Assembly: GCF_021502675.1 (NCBI RefSeq)
Contig: NZ_JAKFHA010000002.1
Span: 235,670-299,669 of the forward strand
Direction: 5' to 3'
From: Yinghuangia soli
GTDB lineage: Bacteria > Actinomycetota > Actinomycetes > Streptomycetales > Streptomycetaceae
DNA: 64,000 nt
Shown: positions 15,435 through 27,985 of the stretch, piece by piece
Layout of the letters: every line of letters starts with the position of its first letter
Position numbering within the stretch: the stretch's first letter is position 1
The notes under the pieces: generated by a model
Database searches by the model: none
The model's input: the letters and a program-made list of their open reading frames with translations, nothing else
What the model was told of the DNA's origin: nothing
Program-made: the position numbers and the translations under genes

Positions 15435-17750
15435 CTACTCCGCAGCCGCCTCTTCCGAAGCCGAGGCCGAAGCCGAACCCGAGGCCGAACCCGAGGCCGA
15501 CCCGTCCGAGGCGGCTGGCGCACCCGCGCCCACCGGCTCGGGCACCTTCACCGACTGCAGCAGCAGCTGGGCGACGTCGACGACCTGCGTCTCCTCCTTC
15601 GCCTGCCCGGTCTGCTTCTTGCCGGTGACCGAGTCGGACAGCATGACCAGGCAGAACGGGCACGCCGTCGAGACGATGTCCGGGTTCAGCGCGAGCGCCT
15701 CGTCGACGCGCTCGTTGTTGATGCGCTTGCCGATCCGCTCTTCCATCCACATGCGCGCACCGCCGGCGCCGCAGCAGAAGCCGCGCTCCTTGTGCCGGTG
15801 CATCTCCTCGTTCCGCAGCCCGGGGACCTTCGCGATGATCTCGCGGGGCGGCGAGTAGATCTTGTTGTGCCGGCCCAGGTAGCACGGGTCGTGGTAGGTG
15901 ATGAGGCCCTCGACGGGGCCGACCGGCACCAGCCGGCCTTCGTCCACGAGGTGCTGCAGCAGCTGCGTGTGGTGGATGACCTCGTACGTGCCGCCCAGCT
16001 GCGGGTACTCGTTCGCGATCGTGTTGAAGCAGTGCGGGCAGGTCGTGACGATCTTCTTCTTGGACGCCGGCAGCTTGGTCGACTCGTCCTCGTCGTCCTC
16101 GCCGAACGCCATGTTGAGGGTCGCGACGTTCTGCGCGCCGAGCATCTGGAAGATCGGCTCGTTGCCCAGGCGGCGGGCGGAGTCGCCGGTGCACGACTCC
16201 TCCTTGCCGAGGATCGCGAACTTCACGCCCGCGATGTGCAGCAGCTCCGCGAAGGCCTTGGTGGTCTTCTTGGCGCGGTCCTCGAGGCCGCCCGCGCAGC
16301 CGACCCAGTAGAGGTACTCGACCTCGGCCGGGTCGATGTCCTCGCCGATGACGGGGACGTCGATGCCGGTGGCCTTCTTGAGCTCCTTGGTCCAGTCCAG
16401 GCGCGCCTTGGGGGCCAGGCCCCACGGGTTGCCCTTGCGCTCCAGGCCCTTGAGCATCGTGGCGGCTTCGGACGGGAACGCCGACTCGATCAGGACCTGG
16501 TAGCGGCGCATGTCGACGATGTGGTCGATGTGCTCGATGTCGACCGGGCACTGCTCGACGCAGGCACCGCACGTGGTGCAGGACCACAGCACGTCCGGGT
16601 CGATGATGCCGCCGTCCTCGGCGGTGCCGATCAGCGGGCGCTCGGCCTCGGCCAGGGCTGCCGCGGAGACCTTGGCGAGCTGCTCGGCGCTGCCCTTCTC
16701 GTCGCCCTCGGCGTTCTTGCCGCCGCCGGCCAGCAGGTACGGCGCCTTCGCGAACGCGTGCTCGCGCAGCGACATGATGAGCAGCTTGGGGGACAGCGGC
16801 TTGCCGGTGTTCCAGGCCGGGCACTGCGACTGGCAGCGGCCGCACTCGGTGCAGGTCGCGAAGTCCAGCAGGCCCTTCCAGGAGAAGTGCTCCACCTGGC
16901 CGACGCCGAAGACGTCGTCGTCCTTGGGGTCCTCGAAGTCGATGACCTGGCCGCCCGAGGTCATCGGCTGGAGCGCGCCGAGCGCTACCCCGCCGTCCGC
17001 CTCGCGCTTGAAGTAGATGTTGAAGAACGCGGTGAAGCGGTGCCACGCGACGCCCATCGAGGGGTTGAGGCCGATGGTCGTGGCCCAGCCCATCGAGATC
17101 ACGATCTTGAGCATCGCGACCAGGTAGATCGACGTCTCGAGGCTGTCCACCGACATGCCCTCGAACGCCTTCACCAGCGGATACGAGAACGGGTAGTGCC
17201 AGCTCCACTCGGTCTCGCCGTTGAGCGCGCCCTCCAGGCCGCGGAGCGTCATGATGCACAGGCCGACGCCGAGGACCACGCCCTCGACGAAGTACGCCTG
17301 CCAGAAGGTCGAGCCGGCGAAGCGGGACTTGCGGCCCGCCAGGCGCGGGTGGTTGAGCTGGCGGATGACGATCAGCGCCACGATGGCGAGGACCGTCATG
17401 ACGCCCATGAACTCCTCGAAGGTGTTCCACACTGCCCAGTGGCCGATGACCGGCAGGGCGAATTCCGCGTCGAAGAGCTGGCCGTACGCGTTGACGAGGG
17501 TCAGGAAGAGGGCCCCGAAGCCGACCATGACGAACCAGTGGGCGGCGCCGACGATGCCCCACTTGAGCATCCGGGTGTGACCCAGGATCTCGGTGAGCAT
17601 GTTGGCGAGGCGCTTGCCGACCGGGCCGGTGCGCCCGAGAACCGGTTGGCCGAGCTTGACGTACTGATAGATGTACGCGGCGGCTCGCCCGAGCAGGGCG
17701 AAGCCGACAACGCTGATGACCAGCGCTATGACGATGGCGGCGAGCTGCAT
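15435..17750 (-). CDS. EtfD-like membrane (Fe-S) oxidoreductase with CCG domains
   Basis: Membrane oxidoreductase of the heterodisulfide-reductase-related class. The 771-residue protein has an N-terminal NarI-like module of about five membrane helices (residues 1-230). Two 4Fe-4S sites follow (CTECGRCQSQCP and CTTCGACVEQCP), then two CCG domains seen in VGCAGG with CTGDSARR, and CPHC, DPCYLGRHN and FCCGAGGARMW. This matches mycobacterial EtfD (Rv0338c), which passes electrons from ETF and acyl-CoA dehydrogenases to the membrane. The C-terminal tail is an unusual run of Ser-Gly-Ala repeats. The upstream dyad TTACC-N4-GGTAA suggests control by a TetR-type fatty-acid regulator. Confidence 0.88.
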   Translation of the reverse strand: MQLAAIVIALVISVVGFALLGRAAAYIYQYVKLGQPVLGRTGPVGKRLANMLTEILGHTRMLKWGIVGAAHWFVMVGFGALFLTLVNAYGQLFDAEFALPVIGHWAVWNTFEEFMGVMTVLAIVALIVIRQLNHPRLAGRKSRFAGSTFWQAYFVEGVVLGVGLCIMTLRGLEGALNGETEWSWHYPFSYPLVKAFEGMSVDSLETSIYLVAMLKIVISMGWATTIGLNPSMGVAWHRFTAFFNIYFKREADGGVALGALQPMTSGGQVIDFEDPKDDDVFGVGQVEHFSWKGLLDFATCTECGRCQSQCPAWNTGKPLSPKLLIMSLREHAFAKAPYLLAGGGKNAEGDEKGSAEQLAKVSAAALAEAERPLIGTAEDGGIIDPDVLWSCTTCGACVEQCPVDIEHIDHIVDMRRYQVLIESAFPSEAATMLKGLERKGNPWGLAPKARLDWTKELKKATGIDVPVIGEDIDPAEVEYLYWVGCAGGLEDRAKKTTKAFAELLHIAGVKFAILGKEESCTGDSARRLGNEPIFQMLGAQNVATLNMAFGEDDEDESTKLPASKKKIVTTCPHCFNTIANEYPQLGGTYEVIHHTQLLQHLVDEGRLVPVGPVEGLITYHDPCYLGRHNKIYSPPREIIAKVPGLRNEEMHRHKERGFCCGAGGARMWMEERIGKRINNERVDEALALNPDIVSTACPFCLVMLSDSVTGKKQTGQAKEETQVVDVAQLLLQSVKVPEPVGAGAPAASDGSASGSASGSASASASEEAAAE

Positions 17751-17825
17751 CGCGGTTCTGCTCCTCCGGTGGGACGTCCCTTCCGGGGCGTGTTTCGGCC
17801 GTCAGCGTACGGCCGTGCGGGCATC

Positions 17826-17839
17826 TTACCGACTGGTAA
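17826..17839. promoter_or_regulatory. TTACC-N4-GGTAA dyad upstream of the EtfD-like gene
   Basis: An inverted repeat 76 bases upstream of the minus-strand start at 17750, with a further GTTACCAG half-site near 17895. The nearby TGACGGTCCGTCA at 17882-17894 is a second perfect dyad. Palindromes of the TTACY...RGTAA form are typical TetR-family operators for fatty-acid genes in actinobacteria. The binding protein is unknown. Confidence 0.5.
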
Positions 17840-18023
17840 CTTATCCGCTGAACGGATGATCTCCATCACGGCCTCCTGATGTGACGGTCCGTCAGTTACC
17901 AGCCTGCCCATGCTGCCATGGGGCCCTGGGGCGGCTTTCGGCAGGTCCCCTTACTTCCTTCTTCCGACGGTGCTTCTGCCCGCCCTGCGCCCGGGTCTGC
18001 ACGTGCCTGCGCCGACGTCCCCC

Positions 18024-18059
18024 GATCGGACGAATGATCGGACGAACGATCGGGTGGGT
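18024..18059. repeat. 12-bp tandem direct repeat upstream of dnaK
   Basis: Two near-identical units GATCGGACGAAT and GATCGGACGAAC, followed by a partial third GATCGGGTGGGT. They lie in the 468-bp interval 17751-18218, which otherwise holds the TTACC and TGACGG dyads on the left and the dnaK promoter and HspR sites on the right. Confidence 0.6.
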
Positions 18060-18125
18060 GCCGGGTGGGCGGTCGGTGGGCGGAAGGTCGGCTCAGTCGT
18101 CATGCAGCCACTACAGGCAGTAAAG

Positions 18126-18196
18126 TTGAGCCGGGAATACTCAAGCGGTTTGACGCCGTTGAACACGTCGTTCATCCTTGAGCGCGTATCGCTCAA
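18126..18196 (+). promoter_or_regulatory. dnaK promoter with two HAIR operators for HspR
   Basis: Two HspR-associated inverted repeats with the core TTGAG-N9-CTCAA are present at 18126-18144 and 18178-18196. Between them lies a plausible promoter, TTGACG at 18150-18155 and CATCCT at 18173-18178, spaced 17 bases. HspR bound to the second repeat would cover the -10 box and transcription start. DnaK acts as HspR co-repressor in Streptomyces, so the operon is expected to autoregulate. Confidence 0.88.
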
Positions 18197-18218
18197 CCCT
18201 TCCCCTGGAGGCCCCAAC

Positions 18219-20071
<1,853 letters not shown>

Positions 20072-20075
<4 letters not shown>

Positions 20076-20698
20076 CAGAGGGGACGCACGGCTTCCCCGA
20101 GGAGCCGGTGATCCGCGACAAGCGCCGGATCGATCCCCAGACCGGTGAGGTCCGATCCACCGCAGCGCAGGAAGGGGCCGCCCGCGAGGGCGGTCCCGCC
20201 CCCGCGGCCGAATCGGGCGCTTCGGCGGCCGAGTTGGACGAGGCGCGCACCGCGCTGGCCGAGCGTACGCTCGACCTGCAGCGGCTGCAGGCGGAGTACG
20301 CGAACTACCGCAAGCGGGTCGACCGCGACCGCCAGGCGGTCGGCGAAGTGGCCCTGGTCAAGGTACTGACCGAGCTCCTCCCGGTGCTCGACGACATCGG
20401 CCGGGCCCGCGACCACGGCGAGCTGTCCGGCGGCTTCAAGTCGGTCTCCGAGTCCCTCGAGTCGATCGTGGCGAAGATGGGGCTGCAGAGCTTCGGCAAG
20501 AAGGGCGAGCCCTTCGACCCGGTGGTGCACGAGGCGCTGCTGCACAGCTACGCCCCGGACGTCACCGAGCCGACCTGCGTGGAGATCCTGCAGCCCGGCT
20601 ACCAGTTCCGCGAGCGGGTCATCCGGCCCGCGCGCGTCGCGGTGGCCGAGCCGGCCGAGTCCACGGACGCGCCGGCGGCCGACGCGGACAACGGCTGA
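20072..20698 (+). CDS. grpE: Nucleotide exchange factor GrpE
   Basis: Releases ADP from DnaK. The 208-residue protein has a long N-terminal extension and coiled coil ([21 protein letters not shown]), then the beta domain with [13 protein letters not shown] and the C-terminal [20 protein letters not shown] signature. GTG 20072 overlaps the dnaK stop by four bases. A 55-bp gap with an AAGGGAGG site precedes dnaJ. Confidence 0.97.
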
Positions 20699-20753
20699 CC
20701 ACACTGAACACTCTGAACAGCACACAGGCCCAGGCGAAGGGAGGCGGGACGCC

Positions 20754-21923
20754 GTGAGCACCAAGGACTACCTCGAGAAGGACTTCTACAAGGTTCTCGG
20801 CGTCCCCAAGGACGCCGGCGCCGCGGAGATCAAGAAGGCGTACCGCAAGCTCGCCCGCGAGTTCCACCCCGATGCGAACAAGGGTGACGCCAAGGCGGAG
20901 GAGCGGTTCAAGGAGATCTCCGAGGCCTACGACGTACTCGCCGACGAAAAGCGGCGCAAGGAGTACGACGACGCCCGGGCCCTGTTCGGCAACGGCGGAT
21001 ACCGTCCGCCGGGGCCGGGCGGCGCCGGCGGCTTCCCGTTCGACCTCAACGACCTCTTCGGCCAGGCCGGCGGCCCCGGGCAGCAGCCCGGCGGGGCAGG
21101 CGGCATCGGCGACTTGTTCGGCGGCCTGTTCGGCCGGACCGGGGCCCGCCAGGCCCAGGCCCGCCGCGGGCAGGACGTCGAGTCCGAGGTCACCCTCAAC
21201 TTCACCGACGCGGTGGACGGCGCCACGGTGCCGATCCGGCTGACCAGTTCGGAGCCGTGCCACCACTGCAACGGCACCGGCGCGGCCGCGGGCACCATGC
21301 CGCGGACGTGTTCGACCTGCAGCGGGACCGGCCAGACCAGCCGGAACCAGGGCGGGTTCGCGTTCTCCGAGCCGTGCCGCGACTGCAAGGGCCGCGGTCT
21401 GATCGTGGACGACCCGTGCATCGTGTGCCACGGCAGCGGCCGCGCCAAGAGCGCGCGCACCATGCAGGTGCGGGTGCCCGCGGGCGTGGGCGACGGCCAG
21501 CGCATCCGGCTCAAGGGCAAGGGCGCACCCGGCGAGCGCGGCGGCCCGGCCGGCGACCTGTACGTCGTCGTGCACGTGCGTCCGCACTCGGTGTTCGGCC
21601 GCAAGGCCGACAACCTGACCGTCACCGTGCCGGTCACGTTCCCGGAGGCGGTGCTCGGCGCCGAGGTCACCGTGCCGACGCTCGGCGGCGCCCCGGTGAC
21701 CCTCAAGCTGCCCGCCGGCACGAAGAACGGCGCGACCCTGCGCGTGCGGGGCCGCGGCGCGGCCCGCAAGGACGGCAGCCGCGGCGACCTGCTGGTCACC
21801 ATCGAGGTGACGGTGCCCAAGGACCTCGACCCGCAGGCCCTGGAAGCCCTGGAGGCCTACCGGGCCGCGACCGCGTCCGACGACCCGCGCGCCACGTTGA
21901 TGGAAGCGGCGAAGGGAGCGTGA
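20754..21923 (+). CDS. dnaJ: Co-chaperone DnaJ (Hsp40, type I)
   Basis: Delivers substrates to DnaK and stimulates its ATPase. The 389-residue protein has an N-terminal J domain with the HPD motif in REFHPDANKGD, a Gly/Phe-rich linker and four zinc knuckles of the CxxCxGxG type (CHHCNGTG, CSTCSGTG, CRDCKGRG, CIVCHGSG). The C-terminal substrate-binding domains follow. GTG start at 20754 follows AAGGGAGG. It is directly followed by hspR with one base between stop and start. Confidence 0.97.
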   Translation: MSTKDYLEKDFYKVLGVPKDAGAAEIKKAYRKLAREFHPDANKGDAKAEERFKEISEAYDVLADEKRRKEYDDARALFGNGGYRPPGPGGAGGFPFDLNDLFGQAGGPGQQPGGAGGIGDLFGGLFGRTGARQAQARRGQDVESEVTLNFTDAVDGATVPIRLTSSEPCHHCNGTGAAAGTMPRTCSTCSGTGQTSRNQGGFAFSEPCRDCKGRGLIVDDPCIVCHGSGRAKSARTMQVRVPAGVGDGQRIRLKGKGAPGERGGPAGDLYVVVHVRPHSVFGRKADNLTVTVPVTFPEAVLGAEVTVPTLGGAPVTLKLPAGTKNGATLRVRGRGAARKDGSRGDLLVTIEVTVPKDLDPQALEALEAYRAATASDDPRATLMEAAKGA

Positions 21924-21924
21924 C

Positions 21925-22398
21925 ATGCGAGCCGACGGAGGGGTGCCCGGCAGCGGTCGGGGCCCCGGACCCTACGAGCTGAACGACCTCATGCCGGTGT
22001 ACGTCATCTCGGTGGCGGCCCAGCTGTCCGGCCTGCATCCGCAGACCCTGCGCCAGTACGACCGCCTCGGGCTCGTGTCCCCGGACCGCACCGCGGGCCG
22101 GGGACGCCGCTACTCGGCCCGCGACATCGTGCAGCTGCGCGAGGTGCAGCGGCTCTCCCAGGAGGAGGGCATCAACCTCGCGGGCATCAAGCGGATCCTC
22201 GAACTGGAGAACCACGTCGAGGCGTTGCGGCACCGCGTCGCGGAACTGGAGGCGGCCGCCGCGGAGGCGGGCGTGATGCAGGCGCAGCGCGAGGCCGCGG
22301 TCCACGCCTCGTACCGCCGCGACCTGGTCCGCGTACAGCCGCAGACCGGCACCGCACTCGTGGTGTGGCGCCCCAAGCGGGGCGGCCGCACCGAGTAG
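21925..22398 (+). CDS. hspR: Heat-shock repressor HspR (MerR family)
   Basis: Represses dnaK and clpB by binding HAIR sequences. The 157-residue protein has the MerR-type winged helix (YVISVAAQLSGLHPQTLRQYDRLGLVSP, then GRGRRYSARDI) and a following coiled coil (LELENHVEALRHRVAELEAA). It is the last gene of the cluster, so the repressor is autoregulated through the dnaK promoter. HAIR sites are present before dnaK and clpB in this window, which supports the assignment. Confidence 0.96.
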   Translation: MRADGGVPGSGRGPGPYELNDLMPVYVISVAAQLSGLHPQTLRQYDRLGLVSPDRTAGRGRRYSARDIVQLREVQRLSQEEGINLAGIKRILELENHVEALRHRVAELEAAAAEAGVMQAQREAAVHASYRRDLVRVQPQTGTALVVWRPKRGGRTE

Positions 22399-22420
22399 CC
22401 CCGAACGACGCATGCATGCC

Positions 22421-22456
22421 GCAGGCCGCGGACTCCCCGGGGAGCCCGCGGCCTGC
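22421..22456 (+). terminator. Terminator of the dnaK operon
   Basis: A perfect 11-bp stem GCAGGCCGCGG with its complement, and an inner CTCCCC/GGGGAG pairing that nearly closes the loop. It starts 23 bases after the hspR stop. Confidence 0.8.
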
Positions 22457-22492
22457 CGCATTCGGCTCTGCGCCGACCGGGCAACAAGCCTG

Positions 22493-22522
22493 TTGTGGCC
22501 GGATTCTGATGGGTCATAAGAT
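22493..22522 (+). promoter_or_regulatory. Promoter of the first tandem paralogue
   Basis: TTGTGG at 22493-22498 and TAAGAT at 22517-22522 are separated by 18 bases. The -10 box ends eight bases before the ATG at 22531, and no ribosome site is present, so the transcript is probably leaderless. Confidence 0.6.
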
Positions 22523-22530
22523 CTGCGGCC

Positions 22531-23529
22531 ATGTCGCTCTCGGAACGCTTCCGCCGCCCTGAACGCCACCCGTATCCGATGCCTGCCGTCGTCGATCTCG
22601 CGACGGCCGATGCCGACATCGCGGCGATGTGCGACCACGTGCGGACGACCGGGGACTGGCGGGCCGCGGCGGCCTTCCTGGAGTCGATGCCCCTCGGCCG
22701 ACCTGACCAGGTGGACCGGCGCGATCTCGCATCCACCGCGCTGAGTGCGCTGGCGCAGGCGTCCCCGGGCTGGTTCGCGGGCTGGGAGACCGCCGAGCCC
22801 CGCTCGGCATTCGTCCTTTCCATCCGCGCCGACCTGTGGGTGGCCAAGGCGTGGAAGGTACGCGGCAGCGGATACGCGAGCACGGTGTCGCCTGCTGCCT
22901 TCCGGGAGTTCAGCCGCATATTGGAGAGCGCCGACGCCGCCGCCCGGGCGGCCGTGGAGGCCGATCCGCAGTCGGGCGACGCCTGGATGACGTGGATGCA
23001 GGTCGGCATGGGCCAAGGCGTCGGCCGAGCCGAGTTCGACCGGCGCTGGCAGGGCCTCACCGCGGCCGCGCCGCACCACCGCTTCGGCCACAACGTCGCC
23101 CTGCAGATCAAGTGCGAGAAGTGGTACGGCTCGCACGACGAGATGTTCGCCTTCGCACGCACCGCAGCCGCGGCCGCGCCCGCCGGCTCGCCGCTCAAGC
23201 TGCTCCCCGTGCAGGCCCACGTCGAATACGTCCTGCGTGCGGCACGCGATGAGAGCTTCTCCCGCGGTACGTACTGGAACAGCGCCGAGGTCCGCCCCGA
23301 GGTACTGGCCGCGCAGGCCGCCTGGGAGGCACGCCCCGCGCCAGGCCCGACCGACCTGCACGAGTACAGCCTGCTGGCCTACGCCCAAGCGCAGTCCGGC
23401 CGCTGGCGCGAGACGGGCGCCCTGTTCACGGCGGCCGGACACCGGGTCGTCCGCTACCCCTGGTCCTACATGCCGTCGACCTACCTCGGCATCGTCCACG
23501 GCCTGGTCGAGCAGGACCGCAAGAGCTGA
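22531..23529 (+). CDS. Uncharacterised helical-repeat protein, paralogue A
   Basis: Not assigned to a function. The 332-residue soluble protein is mostly helical and rich in Ala/Trp, with repeating helix-turn-helix spacing suggestive of TPR-like repeats (DWRAAAAFLESMP, WVAKAWKVRGS, LLAYAQAQSGRWRETGALF). Its C-terminal half contains a SHDEMFAFART helix and a conserved SFSRGTYWNS segment. It is paralogous over the whole length to the next gene (about half the residues identical by eye). No signal peptide or membrane segment. Confidence 0.8.
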   Translation: MSLSERFRRPERHPYPMPAVVDLATADADIAAMCDHVRTTGDWRAAAAFLESMPLGRPDQVDRRDLASTALSALAQASPGWFAGWETAEPRSAFVLSIRADLWVAKAWKVRGSGYASTVSPAAFREFSRILESADAAARAAVEADPQSGDAWMTWMQVGMGQGVGRAEFDRRWQGLTAAAPHHRFGHNVALQIKCEKWYGSHDEMFAFARTAAAAAPAGSPLKLLPVQAHVEYVLRAARDESFSRGTYWNSAEVRPEVLAAQAAWEARPAPGPTDLHEYSLLAYAQAQSGRWRETGALFTAAGHRVVRYPWSYMPSTYLGIVHGLVEQDRKS

Positions 23530-23586
23530 ACCACAGGCAGGTCGGCCGCGTCGGCCGGCCCTGACAGAAGCCGAGGATCCCCGATC

Positions 23587-24573
23587 ATGGCGTTCATCGA
23601 CCGTTTCCGGCGCAGGCCGTCCATACCCATGCCCGTGCTGATCACCGATCCGGCCATGGGCGACGCCGACATTGCCGCGATGCGGGACCTGGCGGTGGCC
23701 TCGGGCGACTGGAAGCCGGCCGCGGCCTACCTCGAAGGGCTCGAGCCCGCCGCGCACGACCGCCGCCACATGGCCGTGGACGCACTGGCCGATGCCGCGC
23801 TCAGGTCGCCGGCCTGGTTCGAGGCGTGGCGCCGCGACCGGCCCGATGCGCCGGACATGCTGGCGGTGCGGGCCGAGATCCTGGTGAAGAAGGCCTGGGA
23901 GGCGCGGGGCGCCGGCCGGGCCGAGGACACCGGGCGCGATGCCTTCGCCGAGTTCTTCCGCATCCTCGAACAAGCCGACCGCGCCTGCCGGGCCGCGACC
24001 GATGCCGCCCCGGCGCACGACGCCGTCCCGTGGGTGACGTGGCTGAACGCCGCACGCGGGCAGCAACTGGAGCGCGCGGTGTTCGACCGGCGCTGGGCGG
24101 CCCTGAAGGAGCGCCAACCGCAGAGCCGGGCCGGGCACTATGCGGCGCTGCAGTTCCTGTGCGAGAAGTGGTTCGGTTCGCACGAGGAGATGTTCGCGTT
24201 CGCGCGTGCGGCCGCTGCGGAGGCGCCGGTTGGCGCGACGACCAAACTGCTGCCGGTGCAGGCGCACGTCGAGTATGTGCTGCAGGCGACCCACCGCGAC
24301 GAGAGCTTCTCGCGGGGCACGTACTGGAACAGCCCTGCGGTGCGGGAGGAGCTGCTGGCCGCGCAGGCTGCGTGGGAGGCGCGCAGCGAGCCCGGCCCGA
24401 CCGACCTGTACGAGTACAGCCTGCTGGCCTACGCCCAGGCGCAGTCCGGGCGTTGGCGCGAGACGGGTGCCCTCTTCGCGGCCGCCGGGCACCGGGTGTT
24501 CCACCGCCCCTGGTGGTACATGCCGGACGCGTATCTCGGCCTTGTGCACGAGCGGGTGGCGAAGGACCGCTAG
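23587..24573 (+). CDS. Uncharacterised helical-repeat protein, paralogue B
   Basis: A 328-residue tandem paralogue of the preceding gene. It shares DADIAAM near the N-terminus, the central CEKWFGSHEEMFAFAR helix, the DESFSRGTYWNS block and the LLAYAQAQSGRWRETGALF block. ATG 23587 is preceded by GAGG. The 57-bp gap suggests co-transcription with paralogue A. The most divergent part is residues 60-160, so the pair may have split partners or ligands. Function unknown. Confidence 0.8.
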   Translation: MAFIDRFRRRPSIPMPVLITDPAMGDADIAAMRDLAVASGDWKPAAAYLEGLEPAAHDRRHMAVDALADAALRSPAWFEAWRRDRPDAPDMLAVRAEILVKKAWEARGAGRAEDTGRDAFAEFFRILEQADRACRAATDAAPAHDAVPWVTWLNAARGQQLERAVFDRRWAALKERQPQSRAGHYAALQFLCEKWFGSHEEMFAFARAAAAEAPVGATTKLLPVQAHVEYVLQATHRDESFSRGTYWNSPAVREELLAAQAAWEARSEPGPTDLYEYSLLAYAQAQSGRWRETGALFAAAGHRVFHRPWWYMPDAYLGLVHERVAKDR

Positions 24574-24640
24574 GCCGCAGAAGGCCCGTCCGCCGGGCGG
24601 CCGCCGGCCGCGCAGGCGCTGCCGAGAGCCCTTCGGAGGG

Positions 24641-25081
24641 TCAGCCGCGGCCGAGCGTGCGGGTGACGCGGACCTCGATGACCACGCGGTCCGGGTTCGG
24701 GGTGGGGACGCGGTAGCGCTCCGCGTAGCGGCGTTCCGCGTCGGCGACGGAGGCGGGGTCGTCGCGCAGGACCGCGATGCCTTCGAGGGTGGCCCAGCGG
24801 CGGCCCTCCAGTTGGCAGATCGCGACCCGCGCGCCGGCCTCGCCGGCGGCCCGGACGTTGCGGGCCTTGCGGCTGTGCCGGTTGGTGATGACGCGCGCCA
24901 GGCCGGTCTCGGGGTCGAAGGTGGCGCCGACCGCGACGACGTGCGGGCTGCCGTCCGGGCGGAGTGTGGTCAGCGTGCACAGGTGGTACTCGCGCCAGAA
25001 GGCGAGGTACGCCTCGTCCAGGCCGGCGACGGGCGTGGCGGCGGCGGTGGCAGCGGTGGCCGCGGTGGTTCCGGTGGTCAT
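24641..25081 (-). CDS. Pyridoxamine-phosphate-oxidase-like, probable F420-dependent flavin-fold protein
   Basis: A 146-residue split-barrel protein. After an Ala/Thr-rich leader it reads FWREYHLCTLTTLRPDGSPHVVAVGATFDPETG and ARVITNRHSRKARNVRAAGEAGARVAICQLEGRRWATLEGIA, the typical pattern of PPOX-class F420-dependent enzymes. The specific reductase substrate cannot be told. ATG at 25081; divergent from clpB, with 216 bases between. Confidence 0.85.
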   Translation of the reverse strand: MTTGTTAATAATAAATPVAGLDEAYLAFWREYHLCTLTTLRPDGSPHVVAVGATFDPETGLARVITNRHSRKARNVRAAGEAGARVAICQLEGRRWATLEGIAVLRDDPASVADAERRYAERYRVPTPNPDRVVIEVRVTRTLGRG

Positions 25082-25136
25082 GCCTGCGACGGTAGTCGGC
25101 CGGGCCGGGAACGGATTCCGGGGCCGGTCGAGGAGC

Positions 25137-25167
25137 GGACCTGCGGGTCCGCGGGGCCCGCAGGTCC
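25137..25167. repeat. 11-bp inverted repeat between the PPOX-like gene and clpB
   Basis: GGACCTGCGGG at 25137-25147 pairs exactly with 25157-25167, and the half GCAGGTCC recurs at 25168-25175. It lies between divergent promoters; role unknown. Confidence 0.45.
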
Positions 25168-25192
25168 GCAGGTCCGGGACCCAGCCCGCCAG

Positions 25193-25219
25193 AAAGTTGA
25201 GTGGAATACACTCAACTTT
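25193..25219 (+). promoter_or_regulatory. HAIR operator of clpB
   Basis: A perfect 11-bp inverted repeat (AAAGTTGAGTG and complement, five-base spacer) containing the HspR core TTGAG-N9-CTCAA at 25197-25215. A further TTGAG half-site lies at about 25227. It is 79 bases before the clpB start and makes clpB part of the HspR regulon. Confidence 0.92.
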
Positions 25220-25297
25220 GCCGCGGTTGAGGACAGCAGGAGGGGAAACTGTCCCCGACCCGAATGTCCCCGCACGGATTGGAGCCCCAGCACGCAT

Positions 25298-27916
<2,619 letters not shown>

Positions 27917-27930
27917 CCGGAACGGCATCC

Positions 27931-27962
27931 GTGCCCGCACCCTCCCCGGAGGGTGCGGGCAC
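27931..27962. terminator. Terminator between clpB and the convergent citrate synthase gene
   Basis: A perfect 15-bp stem with a two-base loop; arms begin GTGCCCGCACCCTCC. Located 15 bases after clpB, it can serve both convergent genes. Confidence 0.8.
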
Positions 27963-27985
27963 GCGGCATTTCCGCAGGGCCGCGC

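Noticed and set aside
15345-17879. An 844-codon plus-strand open frame opposite the EtfD-like gene
   Set aside because: Antisense shadow; the minus strand has the Fe-S cysteine motifs and membrane helices.
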